Shown piece by piece: positions 30,978-40,516 of a DNA stretch of 64,000 nucleotides (position 1 is the stretch's first letter; every line of letters starts with the position of its first letter). The DNA comes from an uncultured Pelagibacteraceae bacterium. Its GTDB lineage: Bacteria > Pseudomonadota > Alphaproteobacteria > Pelagibacterales > Pelagibacteraceae. The translations under genes and the position numbers were made by a program. Below the pieces are notes generated by a model, which did not search any database, was not told where the DNA came from, and worked only from the letters and a program-made list of their open reading frames with translations. The DNA is taken from contig CACBBR010000004.1 in the NCBI GenBank assembly GCA_902537555.1, positions 34,366 through 98,365 of the forward strand, in the 5' to 3' direction.

Positions 30978-31133
30978 TTAAAACAAAAAATTTATTAATT
31001 TAAGTAAAACTGGCATAAAATATCCTAATGAAGTTTTTAAAAAATATTGATATTGAATATAGCCAGTTATTATCTCCAATAAAATTATAGTTATAATTAT
31101 AATTACTACAATAAATACGTGTGTTTTTTTCAT
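30978..31133 (-). CDS. Possible small membrane peptide, 51 aa
   Basis: Manual translation MKKTHVFIVVIIIITIILLEIITGYIQYQYFLKTSLGYFMPVLLKLINFLF; absent from ORF track; may be chance. Confidence 0.3.
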   Translation of the reverse strand: MKKTHVFIVVIIIITIILLEIITGYIQYQYFLKTSLGYFMPVLLKLINFLF

Positions 31134-31228
31134 GTTTTTTTAATATATAAAAATTTAGTTTTTAATGAACTTTAGATTAGTTTTATATTGCAGTCTTTAT
31201 AAAATTAAAATTATAATCAAATATAATA

Positions 31229-32362
31229 ATGAAAAAAATCATAATTACATTAGTGACGATAATTTTATTATCTGAAATTTTCATGGGATATTTAGCTTTT
31301 TTATCAGAAAAGCAGATTAATAAGAATTATTTCCTATCATTACCAAACTTACCTAGTTTTATAAATCTTATAAATCGATTTAAAAATATGAAAAAAACTG
31401 AAAAATTATCTTTAGACGAATTTGAAATTTATTTAAACAATAAAATTAAAATAAATAAAGAAAATTATTTTTTTGACAATCCCTTTTTAGAGGATGATAT
31501 AAAAGGAAATGGTTATTTGTACCACCCATTTACTGAATATACCGGCGTCCACTCAAATAAGTATAAATTTGAATTAGACTATTTTGGTTATAGAAATAAA
31601 AAAAATTATTACTTTAATAAAAATAACAATTTTAAGATAATTATGACTGGAGGATCAGAATGTGCTGGTTTCAGTCATAAAGTAACAATAGCGGAATTAT
31701 TAGAAAATAATTTTAGAAAATTTTATAATTCAAATAAAATAGATGTAATCAACTTGTGTATGAATTCATATACAATTTTAAACGAAATTCAAAGCATTAC
31801 TAACTTTGGAATTTTATTGGAACCTGACATTGTTATTAGTCATTCTGGTTACAATGATTCTTTATATTCTATTTTTGTACCTAAAAATTTTTTTAAAATT
31901 GGACTTTTTTATTTTATAGGACAAGAACAATGGAAAAATGCAATGTATGGAAAAAAAATTAAAACAGATAGAGAAATAGTAAATGACGAAACAATTAAAA
32001 ATTTCAATCCAGAATTATTTTTTTCTGTCGCTAAAAAAAATTATATAAATTTTAAAAATATTGTTGAAAGTGTTAATGCAAATTTAATTATAGGATTGCA
32101 AGCTTATAATTCTAAAGGTCCAAGCATGCATGGAAATATACCCCAACAATTTCAAAAGATAGCTATGTTAAATATGGACGAAATAAATAAAAATTTTAAA
32201 GAGATAAGCATTGATGGTATTAACTTTTTTAACTTTTATGATGAATTAAAATTTATAGACACAATTCATACAGATAGCAATACAGCTCAGCTTATAGCAG
32301 ATAAATATTTTAAACACATTAATCATAAATTTGCTGTAGATATAAAAAATAAAATTCATTAG
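31229..32362 (+). CDS. SGNH/GDSL-hydrolase-like protein with N-terminal membrane anchor
   Basis: N-terminal TM; MTGGSECAGFSHKVTIAELLENNF block I-like, SHSGYNDS, C-terminal IDTIHTDSNTAQLIAD (DxxH-like). Confidence 0.6.
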   Translation: MKKIIITLVTIILLSEIFMGYLAFLSEKQINKNYFLSLPNLPSFINLINRFKNMKKTEKLSLDEFEIYLNNKIKINKENYFFDNPFLEDDIKGNGYLYHPFTEYTGVHSNKYKFELDYFGYRNKKNYYFNKNNNFKIIMTGGSECAGFSHKVTIAELLENNFRKFYNSNKIDVINLCMNSYTILNEIQSITNFGILLEPDIVISHSGYNDSLYSIFVPKNFFKIGLFYFIGQEQWKNAMYGKKIKTDREIVNDETIKNFNPELFFSVAKKNYINFKNIVESVNANLIIGLQAYNSKGPSMHGNIPQQFQKIAMLNMDEINKNFKEISIDGINFFNFYDELKFIDTIHTDSNTAQLIADKYFKHINHKFAVDIKNKIH

Positions 32363-32401
32363 TTATGGATAAAAAGATAATTGATATTAAATACAATTTT
32401 T

Positions 32402-32509
32402 ATGATTTCTGGAAATATTTATCAATACTTGTATATTAAATTCTTGGGAACAAACTATGCATCTATTTATAAAATAGTTGGTAAATTATTGAGCAAATTA
32501 ATCACTTAA
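32402..32509 (+). CDS. Possible very small ORF, 35 aa
   Basis: MISGNIYQYLYIKFLGTNYASIYKIVGKLLSKLIT; only length and frame support it. Confidence 0.15.
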   Translation: MISGNIYQYLYIKFLGTNYASIYKIVGKLLSKLIT

Positions 32510-32535
32510 AAAATTTAAATCTATAATCAATCATA

Positions 32536-34374
32536 CTAATCATTCTCAAATTTATTTTTGTAGTCTTTAATTAAAGATTTATTTTGCTTTGCTTTTTCTA
32601 GATAACAATTTCCTATTACTAACTTATCTAATTCGTTACCCATAAAACAATTAAAGGCATCGACTGGAGTATTAACTATAGGTTCTCCACGAACATTGAA
32701 TGAAGTATTTACTAGCACTGGGCAGTTAGTTTTTTCCTTAAACTTATTCAAAAGTTTGAAATATCTCTTATTTGTATCTTTATGAACAGTTTGAATTCTA
32801 GCAGAATAATCAACATGCGTTACTGCTGGTATTTCTGATCGTTTTACATTTAATTTATCTATGCCAAAAAGTTTTTCCTGATCCTTGTTCATGGAGATTA
32901 TTTTATTGTCTTTAATTTTTGCAACCATAAGCATATAAGGACTATCAACTTCAATATCAAACCATTCTTTTAAATCCTCCCATAAAATTGAGGGAGCAAA
33001 TGGCCTAAAACTCTCTCTGAATTTTATTTTTAAATTTAAATTTTTTTGCATTTCTGAGGATCTAGGGTCTCCTAAAATAGATCTAGCACCTAATGCCCTG
33101 GGTCCAAACTCCATTCTTCCTTGAAACCACCCAACGGCTTCTCCGAGAGATAGATCATGAGCAGTTTGTTCAATTAAATCATCCTCATTTAAAATTTTAA
33201 AATTTGCACCAAGATTACTTAATTCTTCTTCTATTTCTTTTTGATTATATTTTGGACCCAAAAATGAGCCCTGCATATCATCACATGACATTACTTTCCT
33301 CGGATTTTTTTGCTCTATGTGCCATAGTGCTAGAGCCGCTCCCAATGAACCACCAGCATCTCCAGCGGCTGGCTGAACCCAAATATTATCAAAAATTTTT
33401 TGTTTTAAAATTTTACCATTTGCTACACAATTAAGAGCTACTCCTCCAGCTAAACATAAATTATTAATTTTATATTCATCTTTAATTGATTTAGTGATTT
33501 TGATCACAATATCTTCTGTAACTTTTTGAATTGATGCTGCTATATCCATATGAAATTGCGTAAGGTTATCTTTTGTTGCGTCACGAGCTTTTTGACCAAA
33601 TAAACTATCAAAATTATTATTAGTCATAGTAAGACCTGTGGCATAATTAAAAAATTTTTGATTTAATCTAAACGATCCATCTTCTTTAACGTCTATCAAG
33701 TGATTAAGTATTTTATTTTCATAAATAGGTTTACCGTATGGTGCTAATCCCATTAACTTATATTCTCCACTATTAACTTTAAATCCTGTGTAGTATGTAA
33801 ATGCAGAATATAATAACCCCAGAGAATGGGGAAAATGAATTTCTTTTTTAATTTCAAGATTATTTCCTTTTCCAATCGCAACAGTTGTTGTAGCCCATTC
33901 ACCAACTCCATCTGCTGTTAAAATGATTGATTCTTCAAAAGGCGAAGGGAAAAAAGCACTTGCTGCATGACTTAGGTGATGATCTGAAAAATAAATTTTA
34001 TCTTCGTTGTCAAATTTTTCGTCGTGAGATTTTAGTTTATTAAAGATTAATTTCTTTTGAAATAGTTTTTCCTTAAGCCAAATTGGCATTGCTTTACAAA
34101 ATGATTGAAAACCATGAGGTGCAAAAGCAACATAAGTTTCAAGCAATCTCTCAAATTTTAAAAATGGTTTTTCATAAAATACAATATGATCAATATTCTG
34201 AAGTTTTAAATTTGCATATTTCAGGACAAATTCAATTGCATTGAATGGATAATTTGAGTCGTGTTTAATTCTTGTGAACCTCTCTTCTTGCGCTGCTGCA
34301 ATTATTTTACCATCAATTATAAGTGTCGCTGCACTATCATGATAAAAAGCTGATATACCTAGAATAGATTTCAC
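32536..34374 (-). CDS. NodU/CmcH/SxtI-family carbamoyltransferase
   Basis: GISAFYHDSAATLIIDGKIIAAAQEERFTR, DHHLSHAASAFFPSPFEESIILTADGVGEWAT, GGVALNCVANGKI, EFGPRALGARSILGDPR, VLVNTSFNVRGEPIV; GTG start. Confidence 0.95.
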   Translation of the reverse strand: MKSILGISAFYHDSAATLIIDGKIIAAAQEERFTRIKHDSNYPFNAIEFVLKYANLKLQNIDHIVFYEKPFLKFERLLETYVAFAPHGFQSFCKAMPIWLKEKLFQKKLIFNKLKSHDEKFDNEDKIYFSDHHLSHAASAFFPSPFEESIILTADGVGEWATTTVAIGKGNNLEIKKEIHFPHSLGLLYSAFTYYTGFKVNSGEYKLMGLAPYGKPIYENKILNHLIDVKEDGSFRLNQKFFNYATGLTMTNNNFDSLFGQKARDATKDNLTQFHMDIAASIQKVTEDIVIKITKSIKDEYKINNLCLAGGVALNCVANGKILKQKIFDNIWVQPAAGDAGGSLGAALALWHIEQKNPRKVMSCDDMQGSFLGPKYNQKEIEEELSNLGANFKILNEDDLIEQTAHDLSLGEAVGWFQGRMEFGPRALGARSILGDPRSSEMQKNLNLKIKFRESFRPFAPSILWEDLKEWFDIEVDSPYMLMVAKIKDNKIISMNKDQEKLFGIDKLNVKRSEIPAVTHVDYSARIQTVHKDTNKRYFKLLNKFKEKTNCPVLVNTSFNVRGEPIVNTPVDAFNCFMGNELDKLVIGNCYLEKAKQNKSLIKDYKNKFEND

Positions 34375-34524
34375 TTAAAAAATAGTGTAGATAAATGGTG
34401 CCACAGCACTACCTTGGCTCAATACAATAATGCCTCCAAATAAAACAAGGACAACTAAAATTGGAATTAACCAATATTTCTTTCTTATTCTTAAAAATTC
34501 CCAGAATTCTTTTAAAAAACTCAT
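34375..34524 (-). CDS. DUF5989/SxtK-like small membrane protein, 49 aa (not in ORF track)
   Basis: Manual translation MSFLKEFWEFLRIRKKYWLIPILVVLVLFGGIIVLSQGSAVAPFIYTIF*; stop abuts the carbamoyltransferase GTG start; sits between it and the SxtJ-like gene. Confidence 0.85.
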   Translation of the reverse strand: MSFLKEFWEFLRIRKKYWLIPILVVLVLFGGIIVLSQGSAVAPFIYTIF

Positions 34525-34526
34525 AT

Positions 34527-34934
34527 TTAAAACTGATTCTTCATTTTACTTTTTACGTCCGTTTTTTTCATCCAATATGACTTGTTGTTATTTAGTTTTA
34601 AGTTTAATAAATCTTTTTTAAATAATCTCATCACTATACCTGTGGGTGTAACAACTGCAAAGAATATTATTCCCATAATAATTGGAGAAACTATTTTTCC
34701 TAGAAAAATTCCAAATTTAAACCATGTCCTGTTTAGAGGTGATAAAATTTTCGAATTAAAAATTCCTAAAACAAGAAAAATTAATGATATTATTAATGAC
34801 CAAACTCTTATATTTTCACCATTTAATAACGGATAAAAAGAAATTAATAAAAATAATATAAAAAATACTATTCCAAAGCTTCGGTTTGAATTAATTTTAA
34901 TATTATTATTAAATTTTGTATTCATATTAGACAT
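34527..34934 (-). CDS. SxtJ-family membrane protein
   Basis: 135 aa, multiple TMs, RSFGIVFFILFLLISFYPLL, LNRTWFKFGIFLGKIVSPIIMGIIFFAVVTPTGIVMRLFKKDLL. Confidence 0.8.
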   Translation of the reverse strand: MSNMNTKFNNNIKINSNRSFGIVFFILFLLISFYPLLNGENIRVWSLIISLIFLVLGIFNSKILSPLNRTWFKFGIFLGKIVSPIIMGIIFFAVVTPTGIVMRLFKKDLLNLKLNNNKSYWMKKTDVKSKMKNQF

Positions 34935-34976
34935 CTTAACTAATTTCCAAAGATTTTAAACTAATTACGAAAGTGT

Positions 34977-35051
34977 TGGTGGGCCGTGTTGGTTACGCTC
35001 CAACTACCCCTGCAATGTCAATGCAGTACTCTACTAATGAGCTAACGGCCC
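34977..35051 (-). tRNA. tRNA-Val (GAC) with non-canonical D- and T-loops
   Basis: GGGCCGT TA GCTC ATTAGTA GAGT A CTGCA TTGACAT TGCAG GGGTA GTTGG AGCGTAA CCAAC ACGGCCC A CCA; acceptor, D, anticodon and T stems pair; CCA encoded. Confidence 0.8.
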
Positions 35052-35053
35052 TC

Positions 35054-36895
35054 TTAGCTTTCTAAGAAACTTTTGAGTTGTTTAGACCTGCTTGGATGCT
35101 TAAGTTTTCTAAGTGCTTTTGCTTCAATCTGACGAATTCTCTCTCTAGTTACTGAAAACTGTAATCCAACTTCTTCTAACGTATGATCAGTATTCATGCC
35201 CACTCCAAATCTCATTCTTAATACTCTCTCTTCTCTAGGAGTCAGTGTTGATAGTATTTTTGTAGTAGCCTCACTTAAATTAGATTTAATAGCTTGCTCT
35301 AAAGGAGCTAATGCTTTGGTATCTTCTATAAAGTCGCCCAAACTACTGTCTTCTTCATCTCCAACAGGTTTTTCTAACGATACAGGTTCTTTTGAAATTT
35401 TTAAAACTTTTCTGACTTTTTCTAAAGGCATTCTAAGTTTCTTTGCTAGTTCTTCTGGGGTCGCTTCTCTGCCAAACTCACTCAAAATTAATCTCTGAGT
35501 TCTCACAATTTTATTTATTGTTTCTATCATATGAACTGGGATTCTAATCGTTCTTGCTTGATCTGCGATTGATCTAGTTATGGCTTGTCTGATCCACCAT
35601 GTTGCATAAGTAGAAAATTTATATCCACGTCTATACTCAAATTTATCAACAGCTTTCATCAAGCCTATGTTACCTTCTTGAATTAAATCTAGGAATTGTA
35701 GTCCTCTGTTTGTGTATTTTTTTGCGATTGAAATTACTAGTCTTAAATTAGCTTCAACCATTTCTTTTTTTGCAATTCGTGACTCTTTTTCGCCTTTTTG
35801 AATTCTACTGACCATTAGCTTATAATCGGTCACTGAAATACCAAGTTTATTACTTATTTCAATTAATCTATCTCTAATATTTTTAAATTCCGTTTTATAT
35901 TTTTGAAAGAATTTTCTCCATACTTCATTGGTATCCAAAAAAGTTTTTAGATTTGGATTGATCTCATTACCAACATAAAATTTAATAAACTCATCTCTAG
36001 AAATTTTTTCGTTTAAAGCAAGTCTTAATAAATTTCCTTCTAAGGATATTATTTTTTTATTTTCAACATAGTGTTTTTGAACCAGCTCCTCTAACACCGA
36101 GGGTGATAATTGTAATGTTTTTATATTTTGCAAGATATCATCTACGATTTTTTTATAATTTTTTTCTTTTGAAGATGAAAATTCTTTTTGATTTAATAAA
36201 CATTCTAACTTTTCTTTTTGATATTTTACTAGCTTATTATATTCTTTAGTCAGGTTATAGACAGTTTGCAAAACTTTAGGTTTGATTTCACTCTCCATGG
36301 CTGCAAGTGTTGGATTAAATTCATCATCGTCTGCATTATTGGCAGAATCATCACTGTTACTTTGAGAATTGCTAGCTTCATCTGATTTTTTTTGTTTAGC
36401 ACTTTGACCAGTTTCCTCATCTTCCATATAATTAGTATCGATATCAATTATTTCTCTTACTAATATTTCATCATTTTGAAGTTTTGTATTCCAATCAAAA
36501 AATTGTTGGGCAGTTATAGGACTTTGGGATAATGCGTTTAACATTACATCTTTTCCCGCTTCAATTCTTTTTGCAATTGCAATTTCACCTTCTCTAGAGA
36601 GTAGTTCAACACCACCCATTTCTCTAAGATACATTCTTATTGGATCATCACTTTTCTCGATTGATTTTCCCTCTTCTTTTGAATTATTATCTTTTTTCCT
36701 AAGAACTTTGAAATCTGCTTTTTTTTCTACTAATATTATTTTTTCATCTAATATATGAATAAAAGCTTGTTCTAGATTTTCGTTAGATAAATTTCTTTTT
36801 CCAAGAGATTTATTTAATTCTTCGTGGGTTATAAAACCTCTATGGACACCTCTGCCCATTAATCTTGCAAATGATTTTGTAATTATACGTTCCAC
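35054..36895 (-). CDS. rpoD: Primary sigma factor RpoD
   Basis: [21 protein letters not shown], region 2 [41 protein letters not shown], region 4 LREER-type [17 protein letters not shown]. Confidence 0.97.
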   Translation of the reverse strand: MERIITKSFARLMGRGVHRGFITHEELNKSLGKRNLSNENLEQAFIHILDEKIILVEKKADFKVLRKKDNNSKEEGKSIEKSDDPIRMYLREMGGVELLSREGEIAIAKRIEAGKDVMLNALSQSPITAQQFFDWNTKLQNDEILVREIIDIDTNYMEDEETGQSAKQKKSDEASNSQSNSDDSANNADDDEFNPTLAAMESEIKPKVLQTVYNLTKEYNKLVKYQKEKLECLLNQKEFSSSKEKNYKKIVDDILQNIKTLQLSPSVLEELVQKHYVENKKIISLEGNLLRLALNEKISRDEFIKFYVGNEINPNLKTFLDTNEVWRKFFQKYKTEFKNIRDRLIEISNKLGISVTDYKLMVSRIQKGEKESRIAKKEMVEANLRLVISIAKKYTNRGLQFLDLIQEGNIGLMKAVDKFEYRRGYKFSTYATWWIRQAITRSIADQARTIRIPVHMIETINKIVRTQRLILSEFGREATPEELAKKLRMPLEKVRKVLKISKEPVSLEKPVGDEEDSSLGDFIEDTKALAPLEQAIKSNLSEATTKILSTLTPREERVLRMRFGVGMNTDHTLEEVGLQFSVTRERIRQIEAKALRKLKHPSRSKQLKSFLES

Positions 36896-36960
36896 AATTA
36901 AAAAGTTCAGAATGTATATAATGCCAAAATTAAAAAAATCTATTGGATTCTGAAGATAAT

Positions 36961-38736
36961 TTAATTGATTTTTTGTAGTTTTTTAAGCTCTTTTAGCTCA
37001 TTAAATGTTACTTCACTCAAATCTTTGGAAAATCTTGATTCTAGTTCTTCTATTCTTATTTCCAACTCATAGTTTTTCAAATCTCTTACCAACTCTGATA
37101 AAATTTCAATTATTTTTTCATCATCATTAAAATTTTTAGTAATTATGTGTTTGATAGAGGCATATTTATTTACTCTCTCTATTAGGTTGTGGTCGATATT
37201 AATATATTCAATATCTGTAATCTTAAAATTTTTAGATTGATTCAAAATTTCACTGAACAGCAATTTATTTTCGTTACTAAATAATTTGACATTTTCGATT
37301 ATATTAAAATTTTCTTTTATTAATTTAGGTTTTTTTAATAAAATATACAAAAATGAAAATTCTTTAATATCAACAGCTTTAAAAGATTTAGTTTCATTAT
37401 AATAATTTTGCGTCGATTTAAGCGATTTAGGGGATTTTGAAAAAGCTTTTTTATATTTTAAGTTGATATTTGGGGTGAGTTCTGAAATTTTCTCTAAAAA
37501 ATATTCAAGTACATATTTTCTGATGAATTCATCCTTTATAGTTGATGATATTGACCTTAACCTTTTTTCAAAAACTGCCCTAGAGGATGGACTGTCATCC
37601 ATTTTTTTAAAATAATGCTCAAATATAAACTTATGAATAGAAACTGAATTATTTTTAGTAAATTGTAAAAAAAAATCTTTTCCATTCTTGTTTACAAAAC
37701 TGTCTGGATCATGTTTGTCAGGTAAAAATAAAAAGGAAATTTTTTTTTCAGGCTTTAATTCAATAATAGAATTTTCTGCCGCTCTTAAAGCTGCTTTATA
37801 ACCACTCTCATCTCCATCGAAGCATATTACTATCTCATGAAAAAATTGGTTTAAAGTTAGAATTTGTCTTGTTGTTAAGGAAGTACCTAAATTGGCGACA
37901 ACATTATCGATTTTGTTTTTATTTAATCCAATTACGTCCATATAACCTTCAACTAAGAATATATTATTTAAGTTATTAGAGAGTTTACGGGCAAAATCTA
38001 GATTAAACAGATTTGATCCTTTTTTAAAGAATGGAGTTTCAGGAGAATTAATATATTTTGCAAAATATTTACTTTCTTTTAATATTCTGCCACCAACTGC
38101 AATTGGATCGCCTGAAATATTCTTAATTGGAAATAAGACCCTGTCTCTAAATCTTGATACATATTTTTTTTTGTTATCGTCAAAATAAAATAGACCAGTA
38201 TCCTTAATTTGATTTTCTTCAAATTCATTAAAAATATTTTCTTGAAAATTTAAATCATTAGTTTCAAACCCAATTTTAAATTTTTTAACTTCTTCTAAAG
38301 TTAAACCTCTTTTTTTTAGATACTCTTTCGCCTCAGTAGAAATGGGATTTTTTAATAATTGATCATGGTAATGATCTACATATTTATTAAATATAGACTT
38401 ATAGTTTTTCCATTTTTCTTCTCTTATCTCATCTTCCTTTGAAAAAGTATAAGGTCTCATTCCCGCAAGATTTGCAAGTGACTTTACAGCTTCTCCAAAT
38501 TTTAAGTTTTGTGTTTTCATTACAAAATCAAATATGTTGCCATGTTCTGCAGTGCTAAAACAATGATAAAACTCTTTTTCATCGTTTACAGTAAATGAGG
38601 GAGTCTTTTCAGTTTTGAACGGAGATAATCCAACATATTCTTTACCTCTTTTTTTTAAATTTACGGTTTTAGACACAACTGTTGAAACTTTTAATCTTGT
38701 TTTTATTTCCTCTAGATATTCTTTTGGATACTTCAT
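36961..38736 (-). CDS. dnaG: DNA primase
   Basis: [71 protein letters not shown]. Confidence 0.95.
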   Translation of the reverse strand: MKYPKEYLEEIKTRLKVSTVVSKTVNLKKRGKEYVGLSPFKTEKTPSFTVNDEKEFYHCFSTAEHGNIFDFVMKTQNLKFGEAVKSLANLAGMRPYTFSKEDEIREEKWKNYKSIFNKYVDHYHDQLLKNPISTEAKEYLKKRGLTLEEVKKFKIGFETNDLNFQENIFNEFEENQIKDTGLFYFDDNKKKYVSRFRDRVLFPIKNISGDPIAVGGRILKESKYFAKYINSPETPFFKKGSNLFNLDFARKLSNNLNNIFLVEGYMDVIGLNKNKIDNVVANLGTSLTTRQILTLNQFFHEIVICFDGDESGYKAALRAAENSIIELKPEKKISFLFLPDKHDPDSFVNKNGKDFFLQFTKNNSVSIHKFIFEHYFKKMDDSPSSRAVFEKRLRSISSTIKDEFIRKYVLEYFLEKISELTPNINLKYKKAFSKSPKSLKSTQNYYNETKSFKAVDIKEFSFLYILLKKPKLIKENFNIIENVKLFSNENKLLFSEILNQSKNFKITDIEYINIDHNLIERVNKYASIKHIITKNFNDDEKIIEILSELVRDLKNYELEIRIEELESRFSKDLSEVTFNELKELKKLQKIN

Positions 38737-39197
38737 TTTTGGTTTAGCAATTCTTTTATCATTGCTCCAGCTTTAGAGAAATCAATGCTATCAGCATTAT
38801 TTTTTTTTAACTCACCCATCACTTTGCCCATATCTTTAATTGATCTTGCTCCAGTGGAATTAATAATCTCAGAACATAACTTCCTAGTATCTTCATCGCC
38901 AAGTTGTTTAGGTAAATATTGACTAATTATTTCCACTTCTTTCTCTTCTACTTCTTGAAGATCATTTCTATTGTTTTTTTTGTACATTTCTATTGATTCG
39001 GTTCTTTGCTTTATCATTTTTTTTAAAAGCTTTTTAACGTCCTCGTCATCAGTTTCTTTTTTATCAGCTTGAGATCTGTTGCTAATATCCAAATCCTTAA
39101 TACCTGATAAAATTAACCTATAAGTTGATATTTTATTTTTATCCTTCGCTTTTAAAGCACTTTTATAGTCTGTTCCTATTTTTTCTCTTAAGCTCAT
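38733..39197 (-). CDS. GatB/YqeY domain protein
   Basis: SLREKIGTDYKSALKAKDKNKISTYRLILSGIKD, IKQRTESIEMYKKNNRNDLQEVEEKEVEIISQYLPKQL, MGKVMGELKKNN. Confidence 0.92.
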   Translation of the reverse strand: MSLREKIGTDYKSALKAKDKNKISTYRLILSGIKDLDISNRSQADKKETDDEDVKKLLKKMIKQRTESIEMYKKNNRNDLQEVEEKEVEIISQYLPKQLGDEDTRKLCSEIINSTGARSIKDMGKVMGELKKNNADSIDFSKAGAMIKELLNQK

Positions 39198-39322
39198 AGT
39201 ATAATTTTATCGCATCAAAAAAATTCTTCAAAAAGAAAAAAAATTTTTTTTACAAAATATACATTAGATGTGTTGCGCAAAAAAAGGTTTTATTGTATAG
39301 ACCTTTAACTCATGAGTTGTAA

Positions 39323-40516
39323 TTGAACAAAAAACAAAAAAATAAAATTGCAATTAAACATCAATTTCCCACAGGTATTTTAGTTTTAGACAACAAGACA
39401 GTTTTTAAGGGTGTTGGTCTTGGATATCAAGGTTCAGCAACTGGAGAAGTTTGTTTTAACACTTCTTTAACTGGATACCAAGAGATTATATCTGACCCTT
39501 CGTACGCTGGTCAAATTATTAACTTTACATTTCCTCATATTGGAAATGTTGGAACTAATAATGAAGATTTAGAGTCTGATAAAATTTGGACAAGAGGTGC
39601 AATATTTAATTCTGAGATTACTTCTCCCTCAAATTACAGAGCTTTAAAAACCTTAGACGAATGGCTAAAAAAAAACAAAATAGTTGGATTGACTGGATTA
39701 GATACAAGAAGCTTAACAAATTTTATACGTGATAAAGGTGCTCCAAAAGGAACGATATCAAATAATAAAAAAGGTATATTTAATATTAAAAAATTAATTA
39801 ATAATTCAATTAAATGGCCTGGGCTAAATGGCTTAGATCTTGCAAAAGAAGTTTCAACAAAAAAAACATACTCATGGAAAGGTTTTAAAACTTGGAGAAA
39901 AGAGACTGGGTATAAAAAAAATTCCAAAAAAATTTTTAAGATAGTTGCAATTGATTATGGAATTAAAAAAAATATTTTAAGATATTTTTCTGATTATAAT
40001 TGTGATGTAAAAGTAGTTTCTTGTAAGACAACCGCGGAAGAGATTTCAAAATTAAAACCAGATGGAATTTTTTTATCAAATGGTCCAGGTGACCCAGCAG
40101 CAACCGGTAAATATGCAATTAAAACCATACAAAAATTAATAAAGCGGAATTATCCAATCTTTGGTATCTGCTTGGGCCATCAAATTTTAGCTTTAGCGTT
40201 AAATGCCAAAACAAAAAAAATGAAGTTAGGTCATAGGGGAGCAAATCATCCTGTAAAAAATTTAATTAATAACAAAGTTGAGATTACAAGCCAAAATCAC
40301 GGTTTCGTTGTAATAGAAAAAAGCTTATCCAAAAAAATTCAAATTACTCATAAGTCACTTTTTGATAATACTATTGAAGGAATAAGATTAAAAAGTAGAC
40401 CTGTTTTTTCAGTTCAATACCATCCTGAAGCAAATCCAGGACCACAGGATAGTCAATATTTATTTAAAAGTTTTATTCAAGATGTAAAAAAATATGCCCA
40501 AAAGAAAAGACATTAA
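39323..40516 (+). CDS. carA: Carbamoyl-phosphate synthase small subunit (TTG start, not certain)
   Basis: [60 protein letters not shown]. Confidence 0.94.
   Translation: MNKKQKNKIAIKHQFPTGILVLDNKTVFKGVGLGYQGSATGEVCFNTSLTGYQEIISDPSYAGQIINFTFPHIGNVGTNNEDLESDKIWTRGAIFNSEITSPSNYRALKTLDEWLKKNKIVGLTGLDTRSLTNFIRDKGAPKGTISNNKKGIFNIKKLINNSIKWPGLNGLDLAKEVSTKKTYSWKGFKTWRKETGYKKNSKKIFKIVAIDYGIKKNILRYFSDYNCDVKVVSCKTTAEEISKLKPDGIFLSNGPGDPAATGKYAIKTIQKLIKRNYPIFGICLGHQILALALNAKTKKMKLGHRGANHPVKNLINNKVEITSQNHGFVVIEKSLSKKIQITHKSLFDNTIEGIRLKSRPVFSVQYHPEANPGPQDSQYLFKSFIQDVKKYAQKKRH

Noticed and set aside
32536-34934. Saxitoxin biosynthesis
   Set aside because: Only the carbamoyltransferase and its two small partners are present; no polyketide synthase, amidinotransferase or other sxt core genes are visible.
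39198-39322. Possible riboswitch or leader upstream of carA
   Set aside because: The roughly 125-bp AT-rich gap shows no recognisable aptamer or attenuator apart from one short palindrome.
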